DNA from: JACCWP01 sp963801045
GTDB taxonomy: Bacteria; Actinomycetota; Actinomycetes; Propionibacteriales; Nocardioidaceae
Length of the DNA: 64,000 nt
Assembly (NCBI GenBank): GCA_963801045.1
Contig: CAWDDC010000004.1
Span: 310,001 to 374,000 of the forward strand
Reading direction: 5' to 3'
Shown here: positions 26,289-45,271 of the stretch, piece by piece
How positions within the stretch are numbered: the first letter of the stretch is position 1
How the letters are laid out: the number at the start of each line of letters is the position of its first letter
The notes under the pieces: model-generated
The model's input: the letters and a program-made list of their open reading frames with translations, nothing else
Databases searched by the model: none
What the model was told of the DNA's origin: nothing
Translations under genes and position numbers: made by a program

Positions 26289-27559
26289 TCAGCCGTACGG
26301 TCAAGATCCAGCTCGCGTTCTTCGTCGCGATCACCCTGGTGGGGTGCGCGTTCGTCGGCGCCCGCTACGCCCAGCTCGACCGGCTGGTGACCGACCAGAG
26401 CTACACCGTCTGGCGCACTTCGACGCCTCCGGCGGCATCTTCACCGGTGCCGAGGTGACCTACCGGGGCGTCTCGGTCGGCCGGGTCGGACCGCTGACGC
26501 TGACCGACGAGGGCGTCGACGTCGCGCTCGAGATCGACAAGGAGCACGACGCCATCCCGCAGGACCTCGAGGCGGTCGTCGCGAACCGGTCGGCGGTGGG
26601 GGAGCAGTACGTCGACCTCCAGCCGCGCGCCGACGACGGGCCGTACCTCGACGACGGGTCGCAGATCGCGCTGGCCGACACGACCGTCCCGCTGTCCACG
26701 ACCACGCTGCTGATCGACGTCGACGAGCTGGTGACCTCGGTCGACGAGGACAGCCTGCGCACGACCGTGGACGAGCTCGGCGCCGCGTTCGAGGGGGCCG
26801 GGCGCGACCTGGGCACGATCATCGACACCGGCAACGCCTTCATCGAGGAGGCCGACGCCAACTTCGCCGTCACCACCCGGCTGATCCGCGAGTCCGAGAC
26901 CGTCCTGGACACCCAGATCGACTCCCGCGGCGACATCCAGACCTTCGCCCGCAACCTGGCCCTGTTCTCGGACACGCTGGCCGCGAGCGACGCCGACCTG
27001 CGCCAGGTCATCGACAACGGCAGCGGTGCCGCCACCGCGCTGCGGCGCCTGATCGACGACAACGCCGACGAGATCGCCGCCCTGATCGGCAACCTCATCA
27101 CGACCAACGAGATCGTCGTGGCCAGGCTGGACGGCATCGAGCAGGTGCTGGTGATCTACCCGTACGTCGTGGAGGGCGGCTACACCGTGATCGCGAAGGA
27201 TCCGTACTCGGGGCTCTACGACGCCCACTTCGGGCTGGTGCTGACCCAGGAGCCGCAGGTCTGCACCGAGGGCTACCAGACCACCGACAAGCGGCCACCG
27301 GCCGACACCACCGAGACCCCGCTCAACCGGGAGGCGCGGTGCGTGGCAGCCCAGGCGGAGTCCAACGCCCGCGGCGCCCAGAACGCCCCGGCCTACAACC
27401 GGGCGCCGGTGGTCGGCGCCTACGATCCCGGACACCGGGCGGCTGCGCCCGGCCAGCCACGCGCCGGACCGGCGGGTGGTGTCCGCAGGAGGTGAGGCGC
27501 CGATGCTGGGCGACGACTCGTGGCAGTGGCTGCTGCTCGGCCCGCTGGTGCAGCGATGA
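26285..27559 (+). CDS. mceF: Mce protein 6 (MceF position; two frame breaks)
   Basis: A corrected length of about 424 residues from the GTG at 26285. The N-terminal anchor is IQLAFFVAITLVGCAFVG and the MCE domain HFDASGGIFTGAEVTYRGVS with VGRVGPLTLTDEGVDVAL and AVGEQYVDLQP. A missing base near 26415 and an extra G near 27430 break the frame. With both corrected the frame reaches MLGDDSWQWLLLGPLVQ and a TGA at 27557-27559 that overlaps the next gene. It is the last of the six Mce subunits. Confidence 0.88.
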
Positions 27560-28059
27560 CGGCCGCGCGCACGCGGACGCCGGTGTGGGCCCTCGCGGTC
27601 GGCGTGGTGCTGGTCCTGCTGCTGCTCACCGCCGGGCTGGTCGGCTACCGCTCGTGGGACCAGGTCCAAGCCGCGGAGGCCGACCAGCAGCGTCGCGACG
27701 AGGCGGCACAGGCGGCCAGCCAGTTCGTGCACGACGTCAACAGCTACTCCTACCGGGACATGGACGGACATCGCGATCGGATGCTTGCCCAGACCACGGG
27801 GACGGTGGAGGAGGAGTTCGAGAAGCAGTTCAAGAGCCTGTCCGAGCTCGCCCAGGCGACCAAGCTGACCTCCACCGGGTCGGTCCTGCGCACCGGGATC
27901 GCCACCGTCGACACCGACTCGGCCACCGTCCTGGTGGTCGCCGACGCGACCGCCCACTCGACCCTGCAGACCCGGGAGCGCTTCTTCCGCGCCGAGGTGT
28001 CGATGGTCCAGGCCGACGGCGACTGGCTGGTCGACGACTTCACCCCCATCGTCGAGTAG
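27556..28059 (+). CDS. Mce-associated membrane protein 1
   Basis: A 167-residue protein with a single N-terminal span, VWALAVGVVLVLLLLTAGLVGY, then an NTF2-like extracytoplasmic domain (AAQAASQFVHDVNSYSYRDM, VLVVADATAHSTLQTRERFF, ADGDWLVDDFTPIV). This is the Mas (Mce-associated) layout found at the end of actinobacterial mce operons, where such proteins support complex stability. The ATG at 27556 overlaps the mceF stop, so it is translationally coupled. Confidence 0.87.
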   Translation: MTAARTRTPVWALAVGVVLVLLLLTAGLVGYRSWDQVQAAEADQQRRDEAAQAASQFVHDVNSYSYRDMDGHRDRMLAQTTGTVEEEFEKQFKSLSELAQATKLTSTGSVLRTGIATVDTDSATVLVVADATAHSTLQTRERFFRAEVSMVQADGDWLVDDFTPIVE

Positions 28060-28076
28060 TACGAGCAGGAGTCAGC

Positions 28077-28776
28077 GTGCCCACCGAGCAGATCCCGTCG
28101 CGTCGCCGCCGCATCGCCGGCGAGCGGACCCGGCGTGCCGACGACCGTCCTGACGACGGCCCCGACGACAGCGCGCCGCCTCCCGGGCCGTCGGCAGCAC
28201 CGGCGCCGCCGGCAGCGACGCCCCCACCCGGCCCGGAGCCGGCCGCGGAGCAGCCCGGCGTCGTGCGCCGCCCGCGACTGTCGATGCCTGCCGTCGTCGT
28301 GCTGGCCGTGCTGGCCGCCGTGACCGCGCTCGCCCTCGTCCTCGCCGGCCGGCTGTGGCTCGAGGCGCAGGACCAGAACGACATCGCCAGCGCGCGCGAC
28401 GAGGCGTCCAGCGCCGCGCAGGACGCCGCCGGGCCGGTCCTCAGCATCCAGCGCAACGACATCGAGGGCAGCGCCGAGACGGCCAGGTCGTTCATGACCG
28501 ATGACTACGCCGACGACTACCAGGACGGCATCGACAAGCTGATCGCGGGCGCCACGGAGGAGACCGGGCGGAGCATCACGCGCCAGCGTCAGCGCGGTCG
28601 CGGTGGTGCCGTGCGGTGACGCCTGCTCGGCCGACCGCGTGGACGTGCTGCTGTACGTCAACCAGGTGACCCGGGGACCGTCCGATCCGGAGCCGTCCCG
28701 GACCCTCAACCGGGCCGTCTTCACCATGGAGCAGGTCGGCGACGAGTGGCTGGTGGACGACATCACCGGCTTCTGA
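28077..28776 (+). CDS. Mce-associated membrane protein 2 (frame break near 28,580)
   Basis: About 232 residues from the GTG at 28077 behind AGGAGTCAGC. A Pro/Ala-rich cytoplasmic N-terminus of about 65 residues precedes one span (MPAVVVLAVLAAVTALALVL) and an NTF2-like domain. An extra base near 28580 shifts the frame; correction restores SVSAVAVVPCGDACSADRV and EQVGDEWLVDDITGF before the TGA at 28774-28776. The end GDEWLVDDITGF parallels GDWLVDDFTPI of the previous gene, so the two are paralogues. It closes the mce operon. Confidence 0.85.
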
Positions 28777-28803
28777 TCCGTCCACACCGGGCCGGGCGGG
28801 TGC

Positions 28804-28832
28804 TTGACGGGGAGCGACGGACGAGTCATTCT
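28804..28832 (+). promoter_or_regulatory. Putative rpoBC promoter and long leader
   Basis: TTGACG (28804-28809) and CATTCT (28827-28832) are 17 nt apart, giving a leader of about 225 nt before rpoB. A second possible -10, TAGACT (28941-28946), is followed by ATTTGCGCTGCC, a sequence I recall near rpoB in other actinobacteria. The rest of 28777-29064 holds no convincing gene. Confidence 0.45.
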
Positions 28833-29064
28833 CATCGGGCGAGGTCGGTGTCCGGGCCCGTGACTCCACCGGGCAGGCGCCGAAAATGCCCAGGCCGGGC
28901 GCTCCGAGGGCTCCGGCTAGACAGCAGTGCGCCGAGAGGCTAGACTGCTAATTTGCGCTGCCTTCCGCCCTCCCCAGCCCTTGACCGGGGCGGTTTGGCA
29001 TGCGCTCGGACCGGTCCCCGGTCCGCCGATGCAGATGACTCGCGAGCTCTCGGAAGGACCCCTC

Positions 29065-32571
<3,507 letters not shown>

Positions 32572-32637
32572 GGCGGCTCCTAGCGCCCCCGCGAGGCGCC
32601 TCATTCCTGCTCACCAGCGTTCGAAAGAGAGTCAACA

Positions 32638-36513
<3,876 letters not shown>

Positions 36514-36552
36514 CGCACCACCGGGCACCGTCCCGTCGCTGCACCGCACCGC

Positions 36553-36593
36553 CGCCAGGGGCGGCTCTCCTTCCGGGAGGGCCGCCCCTGGCG
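36553..36593 (+). terminator. rpoBC terminator
   Basis: CGCCAGGGGCGGC (36553-36565) pairs perfectly with GCCGCCCCTGGCG (36581-36593), a 13-bp GC-rich stem with a 15-nt loop, 40 nt after the rpoC stop. Confidence 0.85.
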
Positions 36594-36608
36594 CGTACGG
36601 CGACGGCA

Positions 36609-36614
36609 TAGCCT
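36609..36614 (+). promoter_or_regulatory. -10 box for a leaderless NUDIX transcript
   Basis: TAGCCT ends exactly 6 nt before the GTG at 36621. Transcription would begin at or next to the start codon. No ribosome binding site precedes the GTG. The same geometry is seen before the genes at 38194 and 58512. Confidence 0.5.
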
Positions 36615-36620
36615 CGGCAC

Positions 36621-37495
36621 GTGAGCGCGCAACCGCAACCGCCGGGCGGTGCGAACGGGCAGCCGGTGCGCCGGCAGCGGATCTCGGCCTACGCGCTGGT
36701 GCTGCGCGAGGGGTCGGACGGCCAGGAGGTGCTGCTCACGCTGCTCTCCGACATCACGACCCGGCCGGGCGCCTGGACGCTGCCCGGCGGCGGTGTCGAC
36801 CACGGCGAGGACCCGACCGACGCGGTCGCCCGCGAGGTGCACGAGGAGACCGGTCTCGACGTCGAGGTCGGGCGGATCCTGGACGTGCACTCGCTGCACC
36901 ACGAGGGGGTCGCGCCCGACGGCGTGCTGGAGGACTACCACGCGCTCCGGCTGGTCTACGAGGGCACGGTCGCCGACGACGCACCGGAACCGCGCGTGCT
37001 GGAGGTGGACGGCACCACGGCCGACGCCCGGTGGCTGCCGCTGCGCGACGTCCGCGGCGACTCCGCCGAGATGGTCGGACTGGTGACGTGGGCGCTGGCC
37101 GCCAGCCGCCGGCCGAGCCGGGCCGCCCGGGCGGTGCGGCAGCTCCACGACGCGGTGGGGATCGAGACGCCACCGGCGCCGGTGGCGGCGCCGTCCTGGC
37201 CGCAACGCGCGGCGATGATCCGCGAGGAGCTCGAGGAGTACGAGACCGCCGCGCGGGCCGGCGACGTCGACGGCATCGCCGACGCCCTGGCCGACCTGCT
37301 CCACGTCGTCCACGGCACCGCGCTGGTGCACGGCATCTCGCTGGACGAGGTGTTCGCGGAGGTGCACCGCTCCAACCTCACGCCGGTGCCGGGCGAGCCT
37401 CTGGAGGCGGGCGCCAAGGCGCCGAAGCCGGGGCTACCGCCGCCCCGACGGGCCGGCGTGCTCGACCGCCACCGGGAGGCGACCGTGCCGGCTGA
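36621..37495 (+). CDS. NUDIX hydrolase fused to a MazG-like domain
   Basis: The N-terminal NUDIX domain reads ISAYALVLREG, then PGGGVDHGEDPTDAVAREVHEETGLDVE, which holds the GX5EX7REVxEExGxD box (REVHEETG). The second half, MIREELEEYETAARAGDVDGIADALADLLHVV and then GISLDEVFAEVHRSNL, has the EExxE and DxxxD helices of MazG-like/all-alpha nucleotide pyrophosphohydrolases. Both domains cleave nucleoside polyphosphates, suggesting a house-cleaning role. One base seems missing near 37450-37490; restoring it would end the gene at the TGA 37493-37495. The end is therefore approximate. Confidence 0.82.
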
Positions 37496-37516
37496 ACCGA
37501 GCGACCGGTCGAGGCG

Positions 37517-38184
37517 GTGCTGCTGGACGCCGGTGGCGTGCTGCTGCTGCCCGATCCGGCCGTGCTGCTGCCGGTGCTCGCCGACGCGGGCGCCGAGCCC
37601 GGCCCCGACCTGCTCGTCCGCGCCCACTACCGCGCGATCGCGGCGCTGGACAGCTCCGCGGACGGTGCCTGGGCGTCGTACGTCGGTGCCTTCGCCACCG
37701 CGGTCGGGGTGCCCGACGACCGGCTGCCGGCCGCGGTCGCGGCCTGCTGGAGGCGGTGACCGCGCACGTGTGGGTGCAGTCGACCGACGGCGCCGCCGAC
37801 GCGGTGCAGGCGCTGGTCGATGCCGGGCTGCGGGTCGCCGTGGTGTCCAACGCCGAGGGCACCGTGGAGCAGATGCTGGCCACGGCCGGCGTCTGCCAGG
37901 TCGGTCCCGGCGCCGGGGCGGAGGTGGCGGCGGTGCTGGACTCGTACCTCGTCGGCTCGGCCAAGCCGGACCCCGGGATCATGCGGCTCGGGCTCGCGGC
38001 GGTCGGGGCGACCCCGGAGACCACCGTCTTCGTCGGCGACACCCTGCGCTACGACGTCGCGGGGGCCGAGGCGTGCGGGGTGCGGGCGCTGCACCTCGAC
38101 CCGTGGGGTGACTGTCCGCGCCCGGCCGGCCACGAGCACCTGCGGGGACTGGCCGACCTGCCGGCGCTGCTCCGCCCGGCATAG
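37517..38184 (+). CDS. HAD-family hydrolase (frame break near 37,744)
   Basis: About 222 residues from the GTG at 37517. Motif I is LLDAGGVLLLPDP (nucleophile Asp, with Gly in place of the second Asp). Motif II is VAVVSNAEG. Motif III/IV is GSAKPDPGIMRLGLAAVG and TVFVGDTLRYDVAGAEACG, with the conserved Lys and the acidic pair. A base is missing in GGCCTGCTGG near 37744; adding a C gives AALLEAVTAHVWVQ. This is a HAD subfamily IA phosphatase of unknown substrate. It closely follows the NUDIX gene. Confidence 0.82.
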
Positions 38185-38187
38185 GTT
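38182..38187 (+). promoter_or_regulatory. -10 box for a leaderless transhydrogenase transcript
   Basis: TAGGTT ends 6 nt before the GTG at 38194 and overlaps the stop of the HAD gene. The spacing suits a leaderless start, although GGTTGGGA could also serve as a weak ribosome binding site. Confidence 0.4.
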
Positions 38188-38193
38188 GGGACC

Positions 38194-39472
38194 GTGCCCG
38201 ACCGCGCCGAGACCGTGTTCACCTACGCCGCTCCGCAGCTGCTGTTCGGCCCCGGTTCGTCGGCCGAGATCGGCCACGACCTGGCCCGCCGCGGGGTCCG
38301 CCGGGTGCTGGTGGTCACCGACCCCGGCGTCGCGGCGACCGGGATCCCGCAGCGGGTCGCCGAGCAGCTCGCGGGCTACGGCATCGAGGCGCCGGTCTAT
38401 CGACCGCAGCCACGTCGAGCCCACCGACGAGAGCCTGACCGAGGCGATCGAGCACGCCCGCGCGACCGGTCCCTACGACGCGTACGTCGCCGTCGGAGGT
38501 GGCTCGAGCATCGACACCGCCAAGGCGGTCGACCTGCTCACCACCAACCCCGGCGAGCTGCTCGACTACGTCAACGCCCCGGTCGGCGGTGGCAGGGCGC
38601 CGGCCGAGCCGCTGCTGCCGCTGGTCGCCGTGCCCACGACGACCGGCACCGGCGCCGAGAGCACCACGGTCTGCGTGCTGGACGTGCTGGCGCAGCGGGT
38701 CAAGACCGGCATCAGCCACACCGCGCTGCGGCCGACGCTCGCGGTGATCGACCCCGATCTCACGATGACGCAGCCGCCGGGGGTCACGGCAGCGGCCGGC
38801 ATGGACATCTGCTGCCACGCCCTGGAGAGCTACACCGCGCGGCCCTACACCGGCTACCCGCACAAGGAGCCGGAGCAGCGGGTCCCCTACTGCGGGTCCA
38901 ACCCGATCGCGGACATGTGGTCGGAGCGGGCGCTGGGGCTGCTGGCCACGTCGTTCCGCCGGGCCGTACGCGACGGCGACGACCGCGAGGCGCGCGCCGA
39001 CATGGCGATGGCGGCGACGTTCGCCGGCCTCGGGTTCGGCAACGCCGGGGTGCACATCCCGCACGCCAACGCCTACCCGATCGCGGGCCGGGTGCGCGAC
39101 TTCCAGCCGGCCGACTACCCGCCCGGGCACCCGATGGTGCCGCACGGCATGGCGGTCTCGCTCACCGCGCCGGAGGCGTTCCGGTTCACGTTCGACTCGG
39201 CGCCCGAGCGGCACCTGCGGGCCGCCGAGCTGCTCGCGCCGGGCGCCGAGCGGCCGGACGACGCCGCCGGTCTGCTGCCCGCCGTGCTCGTCGGTCTGAT
39301 GCGCGACATCGGCATCCCCGCGGGCATCGGCGCGGTCGGCTTCGGCGAGGGCGACGTCGACGACCTGGTCGAGGGCACGCTGCAGCAGCAGCGGCTGCTG
39401 TCGATGGCTCCGCGCGAGCCCAGCGCCGACGACCTCGCGACGATCCTGCGCGACTCGGTCGAGCTGTGGTGA
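38194..39472 (+). CDS. Iron-containing alcohol dehydrogenase, hydroxyacid-oxoacid transhydrogenase-like (frame break at 38,401)
   Basis: About 425 residues. The NAD-binding GGGSSIDTAKAVDLL, VPTTTGTGAESTT and the metal ligands in GMDICCHALESYTARPY and HIPHANAYPIAG mark a group III alcohol dehydrogenase. The insert PYCGSNPIADMWSERAL and HPMVPHGMAVSLTAPEAF resembles mitochondrial ADHFE1, which moves hydride from 4-hydroxybutyrate to 2-oxoglutarate. An extra C at 38401 interrupts VYDRSHVEPTDESL. The substrate assignment is by resemblance only; a plain alcohol or hydroxyacid dehydrogenase is possible. The last 4 nt overlap the next gene. Confidence 0.85.
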
Positions 39473-40231
39473 CGCGCGCCCGACGTCGACTGGCTCGCGC
39501 CCCGGCTGGAGCGGCGGTCGTGCAGATGGCCGCGGCGGTCGCCGCCGCTCCCGCCCGACGCGCCGGTCGCGACCTGCCCCGGCTGGGACGTCCGGCGGCT
39601 GGTCGACCACCTGGTGGGGGTGCACCGCTGGGCGGCCGCGATCGTGCTGACCGGTCGAGAGCAGCGACCCCGGAGCGCGGTGGCGCCGCAGGACGGGCTC
39701 GCGGCTGGTACGCCCGGTCCGCCGCGGCGCTGCTGGCCGCGCTGCGGGCCGTCGAGCCCGACCAGCAGGGCTGGACCCTCGTCGGCACCGGTCAGCGGCG
39801 GGCAGCGTTCTGGTGGCGCCGGCAGCTGCACGAGGTGACCGTGCACACCGTCGACGCCGTGCTGGCGGCAGGCGGACGCCCGAGCGTCGACACCGTCGTC
39901 GACACCGTCGTCGACCCTTCGCCGGTCGCCGCCGACGGCGTCGACGAGGTGCTGACCGTGTGGCCGCGGCGGCTGCGGCAGCGCGATCGCCACGTCGTGG
40001 TCCCCGGGCCGGTCGAGGTGTCGGCCACCGACACCGGCGACCGCTGGCTGCTCGAGCCCGGCGAGCCGGTGCCTGCCGTCTCGCACCCCGACGGGACCGC
40101 GGGCGCCGACGACCTGGTCGCCGGGTCCGCCGTCGACCTGTACCTGCGGCTGTGGGGCCGGGGCGGCGCGGGACGTCGCCGTCACCGGGGCCGCAGCCGC
40201 CGGCTGGCTGGCCGGGCCGCTGGTCCCGTGA
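39469..40231 (+). CDS. Maleylpyruvate isomerase family, mycothiol-dependent (multiple frame breaks)
   Basis: Across three frames the segments line up as one protein of about 250 residues: DVDWLAPRLER, VQMAAAVAAA, then APVATCPGWDVRRLVDHLVG with HRWAAAIV, the DinB/MDMPI signature of actinobacterial TIGR03083-type proteins, then RRQLHEVTVHTVDAVLAAG with a metal-binding HxxxH-like pattern, and the SCP2-like end ADDLVAGSAVDLYLRLWGR. At least four indels lie in 39480-39720 and one near 40170. Relatives use mycothiol. The substrate is unknown. It could be a true pseudogene, but neighbouring genes show the same error type. Confidence 0.72.
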
Positions 40232-40256
40232 GCCGCCCGCCCCGTACCCGCGCGTT

Positions 40257-40285
40257 TTGACCCTCCCCAGGCGACCGGGTAACCT
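40257..40285 (+). promoter_or_regulatory. str operon promoter
   Basis: TTGACC (40257-40262) and TAACCT (40280-40285) are exactly 17 nt apart, the best promoter match in the window. It would give a leader of about 140 nt before rpsL. Confidence 0.75.
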
Positions 40286-40339
40286 TCATAGCCGTGCCTG
40301 GGGAGGCCCAGGATTCACGTGTGCCGTCTTGCAGGTTCC

Positions 40340-40362
40340 GACACGCCCGACTTCGGGGGTCG
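40340..40362 (+). promoter_or_regulatory. Leader motif of rpsL shared with rpsJ
   Basis: Twenty-three bases beginning GACACGCCCGAC and ending CGGGGGTCG match the rpsJ leader at 45177-45199 at all but two positions. CCCGAC can pair with GTCG across a short loop. It lies about 50 nt downstream of the predicted transcription start and 70 nt before rpsL. Function is unknown. Confidence 0.5.
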
Positions 40363-40431
40363 TCCTCCGAGCCCGGTCGGCGGCCCGCACACCAGCAGAC
40401 CCACGCTCCTCGAAACCGAAGGAAGTACGCG

Positions 40432-40806
40432 GTGCCCACGATCCAGCAGCTGGTCCGCAAGGGCCGTCAGGACAAGGTGTCGAAGAACAAGACACCGGCC
40501 CTGAAGGGCTCGCCACAGCGGCGAGGCGTGTGCACCCGCGTCTACACCACGACGCCGAAGAAGCCGAACTCCGCGCTGCGCAAGGTCGCCCGCGTCCGGC
40601 TGTCCAGCGGCATCGAGGTGACCGCGTACATCCCCGGCGTCGGGCACAACCTGCAGGAGCACTCGATGGTGCTGGTGCGCGGCGGCCGGGTGAAGGACCT
40701 GCCGGGCGTGCGCTACAAGATCATCCGCGGCTCGCTCGACACCCAGGGCGTCAAGAACCGCAAGCAGGCTCGCAGCCGCTACGGCGCGAAGAAGGAGAAG
40801 AGCTGA
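40432..40806 (+). CDS. rpsL: 30S ribosomal protein S12
   Basis: A 124-residue S12 from the GTG at 40432 behind GGAAGTACGC. TTTPKKPNSALRKVARVRL and GHNLQEHSMVLVRGGRVKDLPGVRY are diagnostic. Lys43 and Lys88, the positions changed in common streptomycin-resistant mutants, are wild type. S12 lies at the decoding centre. It heads rpsL-rpsG-fusA-tuf, and its stop overlaps the rpsG start. Confidence 0.98.
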   Translation: MPTIQQLVRKGRQDKVSKNKTPALKGSPQRRGVCTRVYTTTPKKPNSALRKVARVRLSSGIEVTAYIPGVGHNLQEHSMVLVRGGRVKDLPGVRYKIIRGSLDTQGVKNRKQARSRYGAKKEKS

Positions 40807-41276
40807 TGCCGCGCAAGGGCCCCGCCGCCAAGCGCCCGGTCGAGATCGACCCCGTCTACGCCAGCCCCCTGGTCACCCAGCTGGTCAACAAGGTGCTCGA
40901 GGACGGCAAGAAGGCTGTCGCGCAGCGCATCGTCTACAAGGCGCTCGAGGGCGGCCGGGAGAAGTCCGGGGTCGACCCCGTGGTCACGCTGAAGCGCGCG
41001 CTGGACAACGTGAAGCCGACCCTCGAGGTGCGCAGCCGCCGGGTCGGCGGTGCCACCTACCAGGTGCCGGTCGAGGTCCGCGGGACGCGCTCCAACACCC
41101 TCGCGATGCGCTGGATCGTCAAGTACGCCGCCGAGCGCCGCGAGAAGACCATGGCCGAGCGGCTGATGAACGAGCTGCTCGACGCGTCCAACGGGCTCGG
41201 CGGCAGCGTCAAGCGCCGCGAGGACACGCACAAGATGGCCGAGGCCAACAAGGCCTTCGCCCACTACCGCTGGTGA
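40806..41276 (+). CDS. rpsG: 30S ribosomal protein S7
   Basis: A 156-residue S7, the standard length. The ATG at 40806 overlaps the rpsL stop (TGATG). VYASPLVTQLVNKVLEDGKK, VGGATYQVPVEV and MAEANKAFAHYRW are family signatures. S7 nucleates the 30S head. In E. coli S7 represses this operon from a site between rpsL and rpsG. The overlap here leaves no room for such an intergenic site. Confidence 0.98.
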   Translation: MPRKGPAAKRPVEIDPVYASPLVTQLVNKVLEDGKKAVAQRIVYKALEGGREKSGVDPVVTLKRALDNVKPTLEVRSRRVGGATYQVPVEVRGTRSNTLAMRWIVKYAAERREKTMAERLMNELLDASNGLGGSVKRREDTHKMAEANKAFAHYRW

Positions 41277-41353
41277 GCCGCCGGCGCGGCGTCACGACCT
41301 GACGCCGGCGACCGGCCCCGCACCCCCAACGACACGAAGGGTTGACGTCCACA

Positions 41354-43459
<2,106 letters not shown>

Positions 43460-43535
43460 TCCCGCCCCTGCCCTAAGGTCAGGGGTTCACGGCACCACGC
43501 ACGGCAGCAGATTCAACAGACCAGGAGGAGCCAGA

Positions 43536-44730
<1,195 letters not shown>

Positions 44731-44749
44731 CCCGCTAGCTCCGCCCGCA

Positions 44750-44781
44750 GGGGCCCGTACCGATCCGTCGGTGCGGGCCCC
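44750..44781 (+). terminator. str operon terminator
   Basis: GGGGCCCGTACCG pairs with CGGTGCGGGCCCC (44769-44781) with one G-T wobble and a short loop, 20 nt after the tuf stop. Confidence 0.8.
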
Positions 44782-44800
44782 TCGCACGCCCCCACCCCGC

Positions 44801-44978
44801 CGATCTTCCGGCGACAGCGTCGTTATGGCGCTGGTACGGCCGGAAGATCGCGGGACCCGGTCGCCGATCTTCCGGTGACCGCGTCGTCCTGGCGCTCGTA
44901 CGGCCGGAAGATCGCGGGACCCGGTCGCCGATCTTCCGGTGACCGCGTCGTCCTGGCGCTCGTACGGCCGGAAGATCG
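44801..44978. repeat. Three tandem palindromic repeats (64-bp period), family member 3
   Basis: Each copy has CGATCTTCCGG and CCGGAAGATCG arms (44801-44811/44840-44850, 44865-44875/44904-44914, 44929-44939/44968-44978) around a 28-nt loop. Copies 2 and 3 are identical through the unit; copy 1 differs at a few loop bases. The loop end GTACGG next to CCGGAA matches the element at 15967 on the reverse strand. Confidence 0.9.
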
Positions 44979-44990
44979 CGGGAGGGGGAT

Positions 44991-45019
44991 TTGGCACCGC
45001 GTGCCGGGTCTGGCAGACT
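44991..45019 (+). promoter_or_regulatory. S10 operon promoter
   Basis: TTGGCA (44991-44996) and CAGACT (45014-45019) are 17 nt apart. The last palindromic repeat ends only 12 nt upstream. This gives a leader of about 245 nt before rpsJ. Confidence 0.7.
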
Positions 45020-45176
45020 GTCCGGGTTGCTCCGGCGGGGACGCCGGGGTGCGTCTGCGCCACGAGAACCCGGCGGCGGACGTGCCGCACCAGGAGTCCC
45101 GGCCGACCCTCGGCAGCCGCCGGGGATCCACCCCCTACCTGATGCGGGGAACGGGTGCGCGCTCCGCGCTGAGCGC

Positions 45177-45201
45177 GACACACCCGACCTCGGGGGTCGG
45201 G
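45177..45201 (+). promoter_or_regulatory. Leader motif and hairpin upstream of rpsJ
   Basis: GACACACCCGACC followed by TCGGGGGTCGGG is nearly identical to the rpsL leader motif at 40340-40362. Here CCCGACC and GGTCGGG can form a tight 7-bp hairpin, 70 nt before rpsJ. In E. coli the S10 leader is controlled by L4, but no such structure is established for this sequence. Confidence 0.5.
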
Positions 45202-45271
45202 CGTGGGGTATAGCGCCGGAGCGCTACGGACAGCGGGGCACGACGACCGAGAAGGACGAGAGACGAAGGCT

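Larger units (their letters stand above)
44731..45271. other. 541-bp intergenic region between str and S10 operons
   Basis: This gap holds the tuf terminator (44750-44781), three tandem palindromic repeats (44801-44978), the rpsJ promoter (44991-45019) and a leader of about 245 nt with a motif shared with rpsL (45177-45199). No coding frame in it has a credible start and ribosome binding site. Confidence 0.8.

Noticed and set aside
20191..28776. Decay of the mce operon into pseudogenes
   Set aside because: Reading is coherent on both sides of every break, start/stop overlaps are intact, third-position bias is normal, and the same kind of break hits tuf and rplJ.
28927..29064. A longer rpoB start at 28927
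   Set aside because: It adds 46 residues unlike any beta-subunit start and lacks a ribosome binding site. TTG at 29065 has GGAAGGA at the right distance and the normal N-terminus.
41342..41353. TTG start for fusA at 41342
   Set aside because: It abuts the GAAGGG ribosome binding site with no spacing. The GTG at 41354 gives the conserved VAVDITTDL start.
44801..44978. CRISPR array
   Set aside because: The three copies are contiguous 64-bp near-identical units with no unique spacers, and each is a palindrome. No cas genes are present.
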